Made by a program: the position numbers and the translations under genes
The notes under the pieces: model-generated
Told to the model about the DNA's origin: nothing
Seen by the model: only the letters and a program-made list of their open reading frames with translations
Databases searched by the model: none
Source of the DNA: Sphagnum magellanicum
Taxonomy: Eukaryota; Streptophyta; Sphagnopsida; Sphagnales; Sphagnaceae
Length of the DNA stretch: 64,000 nucleotides
Assembly: GCA_021904315.1 (NCBI GenBank)
Contig: CM038925.1
Coordinates: 4,528,501 to 4,592,500 of the forward strand
Reading direction: 5' to 3'
In this document: piece by piece, positions 12,330 to 22,876 of the stretch
Layout: each line of letters begins with the position of its first letter
Numbering within the stretch: position 1 is the first letter of the stretch

Positions 12330-13553
12330 TCCTCTTCCACTGTCTTTGGAGTATGCCAGCTCTGTAAAGGTGGGGACCATATGGCCACTGCCTGTCCAAG
12401 GCTAAATGAAGCATGGCCAAAATGTGCAAAGTGCAATGTGCCGCATAGGACAGAGAACTGTGGAATCAAATGTACCTTCTGTATAGGACTAGGGCACTCT
12501 GAAGACAAATGCTGGAAGAAGCCTAAAGATGGGAAATCAGCAGCTGGAGCAACAAATTTTTTAGAAGTGTTGCTCGACGATGGAGCGGCGACCGAACAGC
12601 AACTTGACAAGCTATGTGGAAATGAAAGTTTGTTTTCCTACACCCGAGTGCCAAGGAGAAGGACTCCTGTCAATGTAGCACCAGGAGGAGTTGCGCCAAT
12701 CCCTGAAGTTGAAAGGGAGGGAGTTGGTGCGAACCGGGACGCTTCAATGAGGTCCAAAATTTTATCACATTTCATAAAAGGAAAGATCCCTCTATCTCCC
12801 ATGGAAAGCATTCTCATGATCCTTGGAGAGCTGGAGCACCTTGACAGCTTGGTGAAGCTGGCAAGGAGAAAAAGGGACTTGGAGACCACCGAGAATCAAG
12901 TTTCAGTGGTTTCTGCACTCCCATCACTAAGGAAAATCTACGTTAATAAGACGCATCGAAGCAAAACTCTACATCTACCTGTGGAGATCAGCAATTGCGT
13001 TGTTGAAGGTTTAGTAGATATAGGAACATCTATGTATGTACTGGCTGCTGCTGTAGTAAGAGAGTTGGGTATAATGCATCTTGTGACAGGAAATGAGAGT
13101 TACAAGACTACATCGGGAGTGATCACTCGGGCATTGGGCCGGGTTGATGAGATACAAGTCAAAATCGGAGGCATACAATGTGCCATGACTTTTATGGTAG
13201 TAGACACGGATGGGTACGACATGCTACTTGGTCTGGACTTTCTAATGAAGATTGGAGCGGTGGTTGATGTGGAACAAGGTCTGATCCAGGTAAGGCATGG
13301 GCCTGGGACCAATGTAGAGGTGCTGCCACTGACAGTGGTAAATTTGTTGCAGAGAATGAGTGCGGGTACGATGGTGCGAGAAACGTCGACCACTTGGAAA
13401 GACGCACATGCCCACCAAGATGGTGACGTAGTACCTGACCAGGATCAAGAGGCTCTCAACGAGGAAGACGACGCGTCTACCTCAGATTCCGATGATGACA
13501 GTGATACCAGTGAGGAGCTGGTCAGCTCAGAAGGACCACAGGAAATGCTGTGA
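12330..13553 (+). pseudogene. gag zinc knuckles and aspartic protease of nested element
   Basis: Three zinc knuckles lie in tandem: CQLCKGGDHMATAC (CX2CX4HX4C), CAKCNVPHRTENC (CX2CX3HX4C) and CTFCIGLGHSEDKC (CX2CX4HX4C). About 200 residues later comes the retropepsin core. It reads VDIGTSMYVLAAAVV, so the catalytic Asp is kept but the usual Thr/Ser is Ile (ACA to ATA would do this). YDMLLGLDFL follows and fits the second conserved block. A 390-residue frame is open from the first knuckle to a TGA at 13551. The acidic tail (about 13440-13540) leads into the RT. Confidence 0.82.
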
Positions 13554-14660
13554 TTGATGTTACAGGAGCAGGCTGATGGGATCATGACAGAAGAGATCGC
13601 GGATGGGGATGATTATGCCGACTGGATCAGGTGGGTGTCTGATGCAGAGAAGAGCAGACAGACCGTACATGAGTCCACACACGATGTACCTGTTCCATTG
13701 TTGTTGCAGCAACACTATCTTGAACATGACTTTGCAATTCCAATGCTGCTCCAAACTATCCAGGTAAAAGATGGCGACTCTGATTGCGAGCCCATTGAGA
13801 AGTTTATGTCGCCTAATCATCATGAATCGGGGATCAGATGGAAAGAGATCTATGAACAAATCAAGATCGACACCGATTTAAGTGAAAGTGGGCAGCAACA
13901 ACTCTAGGGAATCCTGGAAAGGTACCAAGACGTTTTTGCTTGGAACAAAGGCAAACTGGGCTGTTGTACTATTGGTGAGCATAGTATTGACACGCAAGGG
14001 TTTCCACCTTGCAAAGCATCTCCTGGTCGACTGTCTTACTGGAAGGAAGCTGAAGTGAAAAGACATATTGATGCACTAGTAGACTTGGGTAAAATGAGAC
14101 CCAGTAACTCCGAATATGCCTGTCGGGTGACTCTGCCAGTGAAGAAAGATGGAAGTAGGCGTTTCTGTGGGGACTATCGGCCTCTCAACGTTCAAACACG
14201 TTGAGATATGTTTCCGATGCCACTCGTGGAGGATGTGATTGATCAGCTGGGAAAATCGACGTGGTTTATAGCTCTAGACCTGCAGTCTGGTTTTTGGCAA
14301 ATTCAAATGGCTCCAGAAGATATGAAGAAGATAGCTTTGATCACCAAGACTGGATTATACGATCGGACAATTATGCCATTCGGACTCAAAAATGCGACGA
14401 GTACATTCACTCGAACCATGTATGAGGTCTTTAAGGACTTGGGAAGCAAATTTCTGAAAGTGTTCGTTGACGACTTCAATGTGCACAGTGAAAGCTGGGC
14501 GGAGCACCTTCAACATTTGGATGCGGTGCTCTGTAAACTCAGGGAAGTGAATTTGAAACTCAACCCAAGCAAATGTTGCTTTGCTGCTAAAACTATCACC
14601 TTTCTGGGTCATGTGGTGAGCAAGGAGGGTATCTGACCCGATCCTGGAAAAATAGAAGCG
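13554..14660 (+). pseudogene. pol: Reverse transcriptase of nested element
   Basis: Polymerase blocks in order: VKKDGSRRFCGDYRPLN, FIALDLQSGFWQIQM, MPFGLKNATSTFTR, the catalytic box FVDDFNVHS, then LKLNPSKCCF and FLGHVVS. Both Asp of the catalytic box are kept, with Phe before Val-Asp-Asp instead of Tyr. In-frame stops occur at 13551 (TGA), 13905 (TAG), 14202 (TGA) and 14634 (TGA). There is no frameshift across the whole RT, so the reading register survived while point mutations created stops. Confidence 0.88.
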
Positions 14661-15330
14661 GTGTTGCATTTCCTAACACCGAAGAATGTCACAAGCGTCA
14701 GATCATTCTTAGGTCTGACAGGTTTCTACCGAAAGTATGTTAGAGGCTACTCGAGCTTGGCAGGTCCTTTATTTGAATTGAGAAGGAAGGACGTTGCATT
14801 TGTATGGAATGTGGGCTGTGAACAGGCATACCAGGCGTTGAAGGCAGCACTGGTGGATGCGCCTGTGCTCACACGACCAAATTTCAAACAAACCTTCTGG
14901 CTCGACTTGGATTGGTCGCCCAAGGGAGTTGGAGCCATTCTGTCACAGAAAGAAGGAAAGTTCGAAAGAGTAATAGCGTATGCCAACAAGAGCCTAACTG
15001 AGGCTCAGAAGAGATTCCATCCAATGGAAGGAGAATGCTACGCTCTGATCTGGGGTGTGATGCATTTTAGATAATACTTGCACATGAAGCATTTCATCCT
15101 ACGCACAGATCACAAACCACTAGAATGGTTAACGACTGTGTCTGATGCACATGGTAGGAGAGGCCGGTGGGTTGGCATGTTGCAAGACTTTAGTTTCAAA
15201 ATAGTACACCGACCAGGACTCAGGCACACGAATGTGGATGCCTTGAGCAGGAACCCGATTGGATCAGTTGTAGATGACGATGATTTTGGTGAAGAGATCC
15301 AGGACATTGCAGACACTCAAATTGATGTAC
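14661..15330 (+). pseudogene. pol: RT thumb/connection and RNase H of nested element
   Basis: RSFLGLTGFYRKYVRGYS ends the RT. The RNase H region follows as WLDLDWSPKGVGAILSQ, RFHPMEGECYALIWG, LRTDHKPLEWL and NVDALSRN, the order expected for Ty3/gypsy. One TAA at 15072 interrupts it at a place where CAA (Gln) would be expected. Continuous in register with the RT. Confidence 0.86.
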
Positions 15331-16237
15331 CTAGGAAAGAAGGAGGGCTTCTCTATGTTAAGACAGAAGAAGAAACAAAATGGATGGGTGTTAGGAAGAA
15401 GGGCAAATCTGATGATGAGGAAGATCACGGAGTAAAGTCGAGTTGTGTTGACATATGGGAGGATACTTACTGTTTGACGCTGCTGAAGGAAGGTGTACTG
15501 CCTGATGCAGTTGACTTGAAGAGAGCAAGAGGATCAGGAAGAGGGCAAGCAACTATTATTGGAAGGAGCAAAAGCTTTTCTTCAAAGCGTTACTTGTGCC
15601 CAAACTTGAGGAGAGGGTGTCTTTGGTGAAACGAATGCATGAAGATCTGGGGCACTTCGAGGAACAACGGACGTTGGTAGAGATTCGACGAAGGTACTTC
15701 TGGCACAATTGAACTTCATATGTTAAGGCGGTGATTAGAGGGTGCCAACAGTGCCAATTGGTGAGGAGCTCAGGCAGCATCCGATCTGGAGATGAGCAAT
15801 TAAAAAGCATTCTTGTTTGTGATTTGTTCCATCGAGTTGCACTAGACACTGCAGGGCCGTTGCCTGAGACTAAGTCGGGCAACAAATATATTCTGGTGGC
15901 CATCGACCACTATTCCAAGTGGTGCGAAGCAAAGGCGGTTGCTGACCATGGAGCGAAGACAACAACCAGGTTTTTGGAGGATGAAATAATTTGTAAATAT
16001 GGAGTTCCCAAATTCGTGCTGACTAACAATGGGGGGGAGTGGGCTGCAGAGTTCGACGTGATGTGTAGGGACTATGTTATTCAACACCAACACACTGCAC
16101 CCCAATGGCCTCAGTGCAATGGGATGGCTGACCGCATGATTAAGACCATCAAACATGGCATAACTGTGCTTGCTGCTATTCCTGCCAACATGGATTGTTG
16201 GGATCAGTAGTTGGCTAAGGTTCTATTTGGGTACCGA
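15331..16237 (+). pseudogene. pol: Integrase of nested element, inactivated at the catalytic triad
   Basis: A register change occurs near 15530, after which HEDLGHFEEQRTLVE and CQQCQ give the HHCC zinc finger. In the core, ALDTAGPLPE carries the first Asp. The second site reads LTNNGGEW (normally TDNG, so Asp to Asn) and the third reads NGMADRMIK (normally Glu). Stops lie at about 15711 (TGA) and 16208 (TAG). The frame fuses at 16237 directly to the end of the 3' LTR, so the integrase C-terminus and most of the LTR are deleted. Confidence 0.82.
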
Positions 16238-16403
16238 TTTTGATCTTATGATGTTCGTCTGCAAGTGTCAGTAGGCAATTAGTATGTTATGTGAGATTGA
16301 AGGTCTCAACTGTGTGGAGTAGATCAGGAGAACATGGGCGCCTAGGTTTGTTGAAGGCAGTTGATGTGTTGTGTGTTTTCGGACCTTCTCTTTTTTGGTT
16401 ACA
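16238..16403 (+). repeat. Truncated 3' LTR of nested element
   Basis: 166 bp match 10655-10810 of the 5' LTR, differing mainly by transitions. Both contain GGTCTCAACTGTGTGGAGTA and AGGAGAACATGGGCGCCT. It ends in CA, followed by the ACAC duplication. Confidence 0.85.
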
Positions 16404-16407
16404 ACAC

Positions 16408-16967
16408 AACTTGATGAAAAAAGGCGGCGCCTTTGGGAGGTGGCAAAGGCCAACTTGGAAAAAATGCACAAAAGGTACAAGAATTTCGTGGACAAGTCCT
16501 GACGAGAGGTGAAGTTTCAAGAAGGGGACGAAGTGTGGTTGAACATCAAGAATTTCCGGTTGCTAGAAGGTTTAAGTCATAAGTTCTTGGGCCCATACGT
16601 GGGCCCATTCAAAGTGTTGGAAAACAAACTTTCTAACACTTATAAGTTAGAACTACCGGAAAACCTTAGAGTTCATCCCACATTTCATGTGTCTCTTTTG
16701 AAGCCGGTCTCTTGTGATGCCTCAAGGCCTAATCAAGAGTACAATTCAAGGCCCCCACCAAACTTGGTTCATAATGAACCAGAATTTGAGATGGAGGCCA
16801 TGCTCAAATCAAGGCAATTAAGAGGAAGAGAGCGGGAATACTTAGTTAAGTGGAAAGGATACCACCCAATAGAGGCATCTTGGGTGAACCAATCCAATAT
16901 AGAACATGCTCAAGAAGCCATAAAAGAATTCCACGCTAGACCGACAAAGAAAAGACGTACAACGTGA
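16408..16967 (+). pseudogene. Outer element integrase C-terminus plus chromodomain
   Basis: Continues the integrase broken at 9964: LWEVAKANLEKMHKRYKNF, one stop at 16501, then KFQEGDEVWLNIKNF and the GPF-type module LGPYVGPFKVLENKL. After HPTFHVSLLKPV comes a chromodomain, EREYLVKWKGYHPIEASWVN. A C-terminal chromodomain marks the chromovirus branch of Ty3/gypsy, where it directs insertion to marked chromatin. The frame ends cleanly at TGA 16965 after a basic tail. Confidence 0.86.
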
Positions 16968-16984
16968 TGAGGACATCACCTTTC

Positions 16985-16995
16985 TTTTAGTGGGG
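16985..16995 (+). other. Polypurine tract of outer-type element
   Basis: GTGGGGCAGAG sits just before TGTCATATAAAATG, 20-30 bp after the chromodomain stop. The same context (AATGAGGACATTGACC, then TAGTAGGGGAAAG) precedes the LTR at 18573, supporting its role as plus-strand primer. Confidence 0.55.
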
Positions 16996-17454
16996 CAGAG
17001 TGTCATATAAAATGTACCACATCAAGTTGCAAGTGAAATAAAGGGGCAAGAGATTATATCACGAGAATTTTTGCATAAGGCAAGTAATGTTGTCGAATGG
17101 CATTGGACAAATGGAACTATCTTGCGTAAACCCAAATCAAAATCGGACTCCTACTTTGGGGTGAGGAGAAATCTTGACCCCAAAAGAGGAGGCAAGCAAG
17201 GTGAGCTTGCGAGGACATGCACAAGCTTTAAGTGCATCCCAAAGGGTTGGTTGGTAGTGGCAGCCAACACGGGAAGTCATGACCTTGTTCGCGTACTTTA
17301 ATCGTGTAGTTTGGGACTCGAGTTTTGGCAAAACCCAAATGTCGCTTCTAGTACCTTGATAAATAAACCTTTTAGTCAAGGCTTAATTGTTGTGATCAAG
17401 GCACAAGTTTGGGAAAGGAGTTGTGTAAATAGCTTAGGTCAAGATTAGACTTTA
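16996..17454 (+). other. Non-coding block between polypurine tract and diverged LTR
   Basis: It starts TGTCATATAAAATG straight after the polypurine tract, as an LTR would, but does not match the LTRs at 9439 or 18573. It runs into the LTR-like segment at 17455. Either this family has a longer LTR beginning here (16996-18274), or a different LTR start was joined by recombination. Confidence 0.4.
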
Positions 17455-18274
17455 CGTCGCAACCCCACTTTGGCCAAGTGTGGGGGTGAAGCCCAACACT
17501 TGGAAAAGTTGGAGGTTTGGAGTCCTCCGGGACTCCCGAATGTTTAGAGCTCGACAGCAAGGCCCAAAACACCTTGCCTTGGGGTGTTCTTGGTGTCATT
17601 GGAAAGGTCTTGAAATGTAAATATCGAAAATGGCCTTGCATTGGCAATTCGGATATCTGCAGCCCAAGTTATGGGCAAAAGAAGGACCAAGAGTCAAACT
17701 GGCAGTTTGACTCCCGACCATTAAAAGTCGGGAATCGACCTCTTCCCGACGTCGCCTTGAAGAGTGCGACACAACGTTGGAAAGCTCTTGACGAGAGCTA
17801 CAACTTTGATTAGGACTCGCCCCGATCCGAGTTTGAAGCGAGGAGCTATGGCCGTTCAAAGTTCCGAAAGTCCAACCGGGACACTTTCGAGACTCCATTT
17901 CGGGAGTCCCAACAAAATGTGCCATTCGGATGTAGCCTCCGCGACCAACCGCAGAGAATACTATATGGGGGAAGGTGGTGGCTTCCCCCGAGTCCGGGCC
18001 GTGGTGAGTCTTGTGTGTCCAAGTGCCCGTGGCAAGTCCCAACACCCAAGGGTGTCCCGAATGCTAAACTAACCCAATTTGGTTGGTTTTTGGATGCAGA
18101 TTCACACGAGCTAAGCTAGTCCCTCTTCCTAGTTTAATCCCTGGGCTCCTAACTCGACCCTCTACCCCTTTTTAGAGTTGGAAGCCGGGAGCGTGCTACC
18201 AAGTCTCAACTTTTCGCAACTTGACTTTGTGAAACCCTCAAGTGGGTTTCACCCTGTGACTTGGGAGTGCGTCA
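17455..18274 (+). repeat. Diverged LTR of the outer family (middle copy)
   Basis: 820 bp align along their length with the 3' LTR at 18573-19394. Shared blocks are GGGACTCCCGAA-type motifs, CATTGGAAAGGTCTTGAA, CCCAAGTTATGGGCAAAAG, TGGGGGAAGGTGGTGGCTTC and the end GGGAGTGCGTCA. Its first ~100 bp differ from the 9439/18573 pair, so it belongs to a sister subfamily. Small reading frames within it have no known domain. Confidence 0.75.
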
Positions 18275-18572
18275 CTTGACTTGAGTCCTCATGAGGGGAA
18301 GGTTCAAATAATGGCCTCCCAAATGAGGGCTCCGTCAATTAAACTAATTTAGTCTTTTGACGGAGCAAGAGTTAAGGGTTTTCTATGAGATACCCTTGGA
18401 CTTGCCAAGAAAATGTTGAAAACTTGGGGACGCCTAAATTAACTTGAGGTAAGGTCCTGCCGCAAAAGTCAGCATTTTATGGCCAAGGATCCAAGGAAAG
18501 CGATTGCAATTACGAAAAGAAATTTCTAAGTGTCAATGAGGACATTGACCTCTTCTTCTAGTAGGGGAAAGT
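18275..18572 (+). other. Short internal remnant between two LTRs
   Basis: 298 bp between two LTR copies with no coding capacity and no tRNA-complementary primer site after 18274. Its last ~45 bp match the sequence just after the chromodomain at 16940-16995, ending in a polypurine tract. It is therefore the 3' edge of an internal region from which everything else was deleted. Confidence 0.6.
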
Positions 18573-19394
18573 GTCACAACCCTACCTTGAGGGAAGTGTG
18601 AGGTCGCCACTCACACTCCCAAAAATGGGACTTGGGAGTCCTCCGGGATTCCCAAAAATTTAGAACATGATTACAGAGGCCAAAACACCTTGCATTGAGG
18701 CGTTTTCTATACCGTTGGAAAGGTCTTGAAGTGTAAATGTCCAAAATGACCTTGCATGAGCCATTTGGACATTTGCAGCACAAGTTATGGTCGAAAGAAG
18801 GGCCGGGAGTCAAATTGCTAGTTTGACTCTCGACCACTAAAAGTCAGGAATCGACCCGATCCCGGTGTATGCAGGTGGAGTGCGACACATCGTTAGAAAG
18901 TTCTCAAGGAGAGCTACAACTTTGTTTTAGACCTCGTCCCAATCAGAGGTCGGAACGAAAAGTTATGAATGTCCAAAGTCCCGGGAGTCCAAACCGGGAT
19001 AGTTTCGGGACTCCACTTTGGGAGTCCCGGGAAAAAGTGCCATTCGGATGCAAGTGCGGTGGCGAGACGTAGAGAATACCGTATGGGGGAAGGTGGTGGC
19101 TTCCCCCGAGTCTGGGCCGTGGTGAGTCAAATGAATTCAAGGTTGCCCGTGGCTTGTCCCAACACCAAAAGTGTGCAGAATGAGTTCTAACCAACTTGTT
19201 GGTTGGATTTGGATGCAGGACCGAATAATTAAGTAACTTGTCCCTCTTCCTAGTCTAATCCCGGAACTTTCAGCACGCCCTTCTCACCCCCTTTAGTGCT
19301 AGAAGTTGGGAGCGTGCCCCGAATCCTTCCCAATTTCGCAACTTGAGCAAGTTAGTCCCAACTTGGGCCTAACCAAGGACTTAGGAGCGCGTCA
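18573..19394 (+). repeat. 3' LTR of outer chromovirus
   Basis: 822 bp from TGTCACAACCC to GCGCGTCA. Its start matches the 5' remnant at 9439, and it ends at the CGTCA duplication. It is rich in short inverted words (GGGAGTCC and GGACTCCC). Confidence 0.85.
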
Positions 19395-19416
19395 CGTCAG
19401 CTCGTGCCGTAGGATG
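19395..19416 (+). pseudogene. rrn16: Plastid 16S rRNA fragment, right part, with target duplication
   Basis: CGTCAGCTCGTGCCGTA follows the 3' LTR and is the exact continuation of the 16S sequence broken at 9438. The first five bases are the right target duplication. Similarity fades after about 19416 into AT-rich sequence, which marks the right end of the plastid-derived insert. Confidence 0.85.
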
Positions 19417-20135
19417 TAATTTTTTATTCATTAGATAAATTCAATTTTTCAATATGTATACCAATGTATTGAGAAAAAAAACTTATATAAAAATTCCATT
19501 TGTAATTATCTAAAATGTGAAATGCAGTAAAAAAAATGGTTATGACTATTTATGTGTGCATTTGCAAAATCACACCCAAAAGAATTATTTTCACACCTTA
19601 GCATGTGTAATGTCCCTCATCATCCTTCCCAACATTTCTGATATCCTCCTTGCCATTCCTTATATTGCCCAATTGTCATTTTCATTGTACCTCTTTCGTC
19701 TCTCCTTGTATTTGAGATCGTTTTGATGGTTTTTTACCATTGTTCAAGCTTAATTAAAACATCCCCAAACCAAAAAGGCCCCATTATAGTTGAATGTTTA
19801 CCATGGAAATTCAAATTTGAAACAATTAGGTTGGTGTTCCATCTTAGCATGTCCATTTTGGACCTTGCTTTATCAACATAAAAAAAACAAAAACAACAAA
19901 ACCTACACCTTTGAGTTCAAATATTCCATCATGCACAAATGTATTTCATTTTTGGAGTGCTCTTTTTATTTACAAAAAAAATGCACAAATCACAAAAAAT
20001 AATAATTAATCAACTAAAAAGAAAGGAACATTATTATGACCTTGGCTTGAGTTTACAACTAAAGTTAAGGCAAGGCAAAAAAAAAAAAGCTAGGCACAAG
20101 TTAAGGTAAGAAAGAGGCCTAAACACATTGGGGGA
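19417..20135. other. Gene-free AT-rich stretch
   Basis: No recognisable gene or RNA. Only low-complexity reading frames are present. Confidence 0.5.
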
Positions 20136-20670
20136 ATGAAAAGGAAGCAAATTTCCAAAACTCTTGGGATGAAGTTTCATTTTGGGAGTTGGGAGTCCTA
20201 TTGTATAACAAACTCTTGGGATAAAAGTGTAGGGTATGAAACTTGTTCAAATCAAAAAAAGTTTATATCATTGAAAAGTTTTCAAAACGTAAATATTAAA
20301 AGTGAACTTCCATTCTCCCTTTGGAATTGTGAGCTAGGACTCATAGCCAAAAAAAAGGATTGAAAATCAAAGTGAAATTAACAAATTGACTCTTAACCAT
20401 TAAAAACCTAAGAAAAAGGGGTCAAGTGACCTTTGATGGAATCATGCAATGTGGTGTTGGAAAGGTCATGTTGAGGCTACAACTTTTTAGTTGGAAGTTC
20501 CTCAATTGGAACTCATATGAGGATGTTATGAACCCACAACATTGCAACCCCCATAACTTGGGAATTTTGAGGACTCCCACTTGTGAGTCCTAAGAAAAGA
20601 ATCATTTCAATGTAGTCTGTGTGGAGAGGTCCAAGGAAAACCCCCATAATGGGGGAAGGGGAAAAACCCC
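20136..20670 (+). repeat. Old, degenerate relative of the outer-family LTR
   Basis: The order of motifs follows the LTRs at 17455 and 18573: TTTTGGGAGTTGGGAGTCC, a CATTGAAAAGTTTT block, AATTGACTCTTAACCATTAAAA, GTGGTGTTGGAAAGGTC, then CCCCCATAATGGGGGAAGG. CpG sites have largely become TG/CA. No partner LTR is next to it, so it is a solo LTR or remnant. Confidence 0.55.
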
Positions 20671-22876
20671 TTTTATTGATTAAAATTCATTAGTGTAATA
20701 TAATGTGGGGACAAACTTCCATTAAAGGTTGTTGTCCCACATTGCAAAAATGTCATTTTGGCTCCATTGTTTAATAATAGAATTCTCAATCTGAACTTGG
20801 TTATAAGTGATCCTAGTTTTAGAATCTTTGCTAACAACGTGTCAAGTGGTGAAGCCCATTTCAACTATGGTTTCAAGTGTTTTTGAAAACTTCCTTTTGG
20901 TTATAATGACTTTCAAATTTTTGGGTGCATCTTTCACCCTAAAGAAAATATAGAATAAAACATCTTAGAAGGTTGAGGGGCTGAATTGGGTAGGAAAACC
21001 TATCAAAGTGGTTGTCAAAGGTGGTGTTTGACTCATCTTGAAAAATATGGCCAATGTTGCCAAAAAACATTTGTTGTTAAAAAATAAACAAGGGGTTTAA
21101 GGCACCCCATGAGGTGTTAGAAGTTTATGATAGTTATTTGTTTTTATCTTAGTTACTGTAGGTAACTTAAGGTAAGTAAGGTTGGAATTGATTCAAGTGT
21201 GACCGTGGTTCCAAACTTTTCATGTTTAGGATTAAGTAGGGATTTGGGTGATCAAAATCTAATTTTCTAAATTTTGAAACCACCTTACTCTTGTGTTGTG
21301 TGTTATATTTGCTTTGCAAGAAAGTTTATGTTTTGAATTTTGTTTTGTTTTACAAGATGTATAGTACTTGGATTCCTATGGTTGTGTTAGGTAACAAGTT
21401 TTAGTGTATGTGAATAAAATTCGTGTTTGAATAAAAACTACACAAAGATTTATATGGTTTTATGTTGTTTAATTTATGTGTGTTGATAATGATGGTTGTA
21501 AATGTCAACGTTAGAGTGCATGACAACGGTGGCAACATTATAATAGGCCTCCCAAACATTCAACATTTTAGAACATGTGAAGGAACAATGTTTGGCAAAT
21601 TTAAGGAAATTTTGATTACAAACCTCACATGCACCAATGAAGCCCATTAAAACTCTTTGTGAAAAGATAGGCTAGAGGAATGCAACAATTGTTTTAGGTC
21701 ATGAGTTGTGCAACACACGTTTAAGGATTTTTGAGCTATGGTTCAAGGTCATGCCATATTTAGAGAGGGCGAGTATTGAGGTGGCTAGAGTTTATTGGTC
21801 CCGAATGATAATTTTGTACCTTTGGACCTATAAATGTAGTGGTGAAAAGGGCATAATTTGATTTACTAGGGGTTTCCTCTTAGTGCCATTCCTTGGGATC
21901 CCATTCCAAGGCATTAAATAATCCTTCTTCTAAAAACAAATAAGAATCATCTTTATTTGAGGGGGTGTCATTGCCCAAAAACTCCAAAGGATGGGTTTTT
22001 TTGAATTTATGGTAGATGCATATCAATTGCAAGTTGAATGGTGGGAGTTGGCAATCCCCAAGCTTGATCTTGGCAAGCTCCCTCACATCATCTAATTGAC
22101 GAAATTCCCAAGCCATTATTAAGTTTGGTTGGGTTTATGTAATGAAATACACCTAAGAAGTTTGAACTCAAGATCGTTTCAATGTAGACTTAAGTTTTAA
22201 GCATAAAATCACAATAATCATGTGAGATAAATTGTATGATTGTTTTTATTTAATGTTCATTCATCCCCCATGGTTTTAAAGTTGAAACCATTGACATGTG
22301 TAAACTTTAAATTTAAAAGTTCAAGCATGCATCCTTAAAACAAAATGTTGAACTCAGATTTTAAGCCATTTTTCATAAGGTATGGGTTTTAGATTTAGGT
22401 GAGGTTTAAGGTTGCACATTGCCTTGTCTAGAATCCAAACTTTAAGGTTCATAGATTTTATAAGAAAATGGTTTGAGCTCCTCAAACAATCAAGTTTTTT
22501 GTTTTGGGTTTTGCAATAACATTATAAAAATTCTTAGCTTTTCAAGACTTTTCAACTTGACTACCCTATTTGTTTTGATTCAACAATTGATCAATTTGAC
22601 TAGAGGCCCTTATTATTAAAATGGCATGTAATTTTTGATAAGTTTAATTGACTAAAGTGATTTTTTTACCCCTTGGTCAAATATGATTGAAAAATGGACA
22701 TATTTAATAAAAAAGGACAAGATTGTAACCAAATGGGACATATGTGTCAATTTTGACCATTGTTCATTACAATAATTTATGTTGTTTTGTACATAATTCC
22801 CACATACATCATAAACTTCATGGGTTACAATTTGGTAATAATAGTTGTGTGAAATCTACTTTTCATAGGTTTGTAT
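20671..22876. other. Gene-free stretch with dispersed-repeat fragment
   Basis: No gene can be supported. The minus-strand frame at 21880-22116 (78 codons, beginning MAWEFRQLDDVRELAK) has unbiased composition and might be a relic of a transposon protein, but I do not recognise it. The block at 21455-21535 (TTTATGTGTGTTGATAA) recurs diverged at 53222-53300 in the same orientation. Confidence 0.4.

Larger units (their letters stand above)
9965..16403 (+). mobile_element. Nested Ty3/gypsy retrotransposon inside the outer integrase
   Basis: The element starts TGTAGTGCG and ends GGTTACA, with ACAC on both sides (9961-9964 and 16404-16407). Removing it restores the reading frame of the host integrase, which fixes the boundaries. 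Order: 5' LTR, tRNA-iMet-type primer site, leader, gag with three zinc knuckles, protease, RT, RNase H, integrase, and a 3' LTR reduced to its last ~166 bp. The protein order with integrase last is that of Ty3/gypsy. It is dead: about nine in-frame stops and two or more frameshifts. Confidence 0.88.
9439..19394 (+). mobile_element. Composite Ty3/gypsy chromovirus inserted in the plastid 16S fragment
   Basis: The element opens with TGTCGCCACCC and closes with GAGCGCGTCA. It is flanked by CATCA/CGTCA inside the 16S fragment, giving a 5-bp duplication and TG...CA ends. Inside are: a 5' LTR cut to about 135 bp and joined to integrase, a nested second retrotransposon (9965-16403), the remaining integrase plus chromodomain, a diverged LTR (17455-18274), a 298-bp internal remnant, and a full 3' LTR (18573-19394). 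No gag, protease or RT of the outer element remains, so it is a recombined, non-autonomous carcass. Confidence 0.85.

Noticed and set aside
17764..18119. Overlapping frames of about 100 codons on both strands
   Set aside because: They lie inside an LTR and arise from its GC-rich composition.
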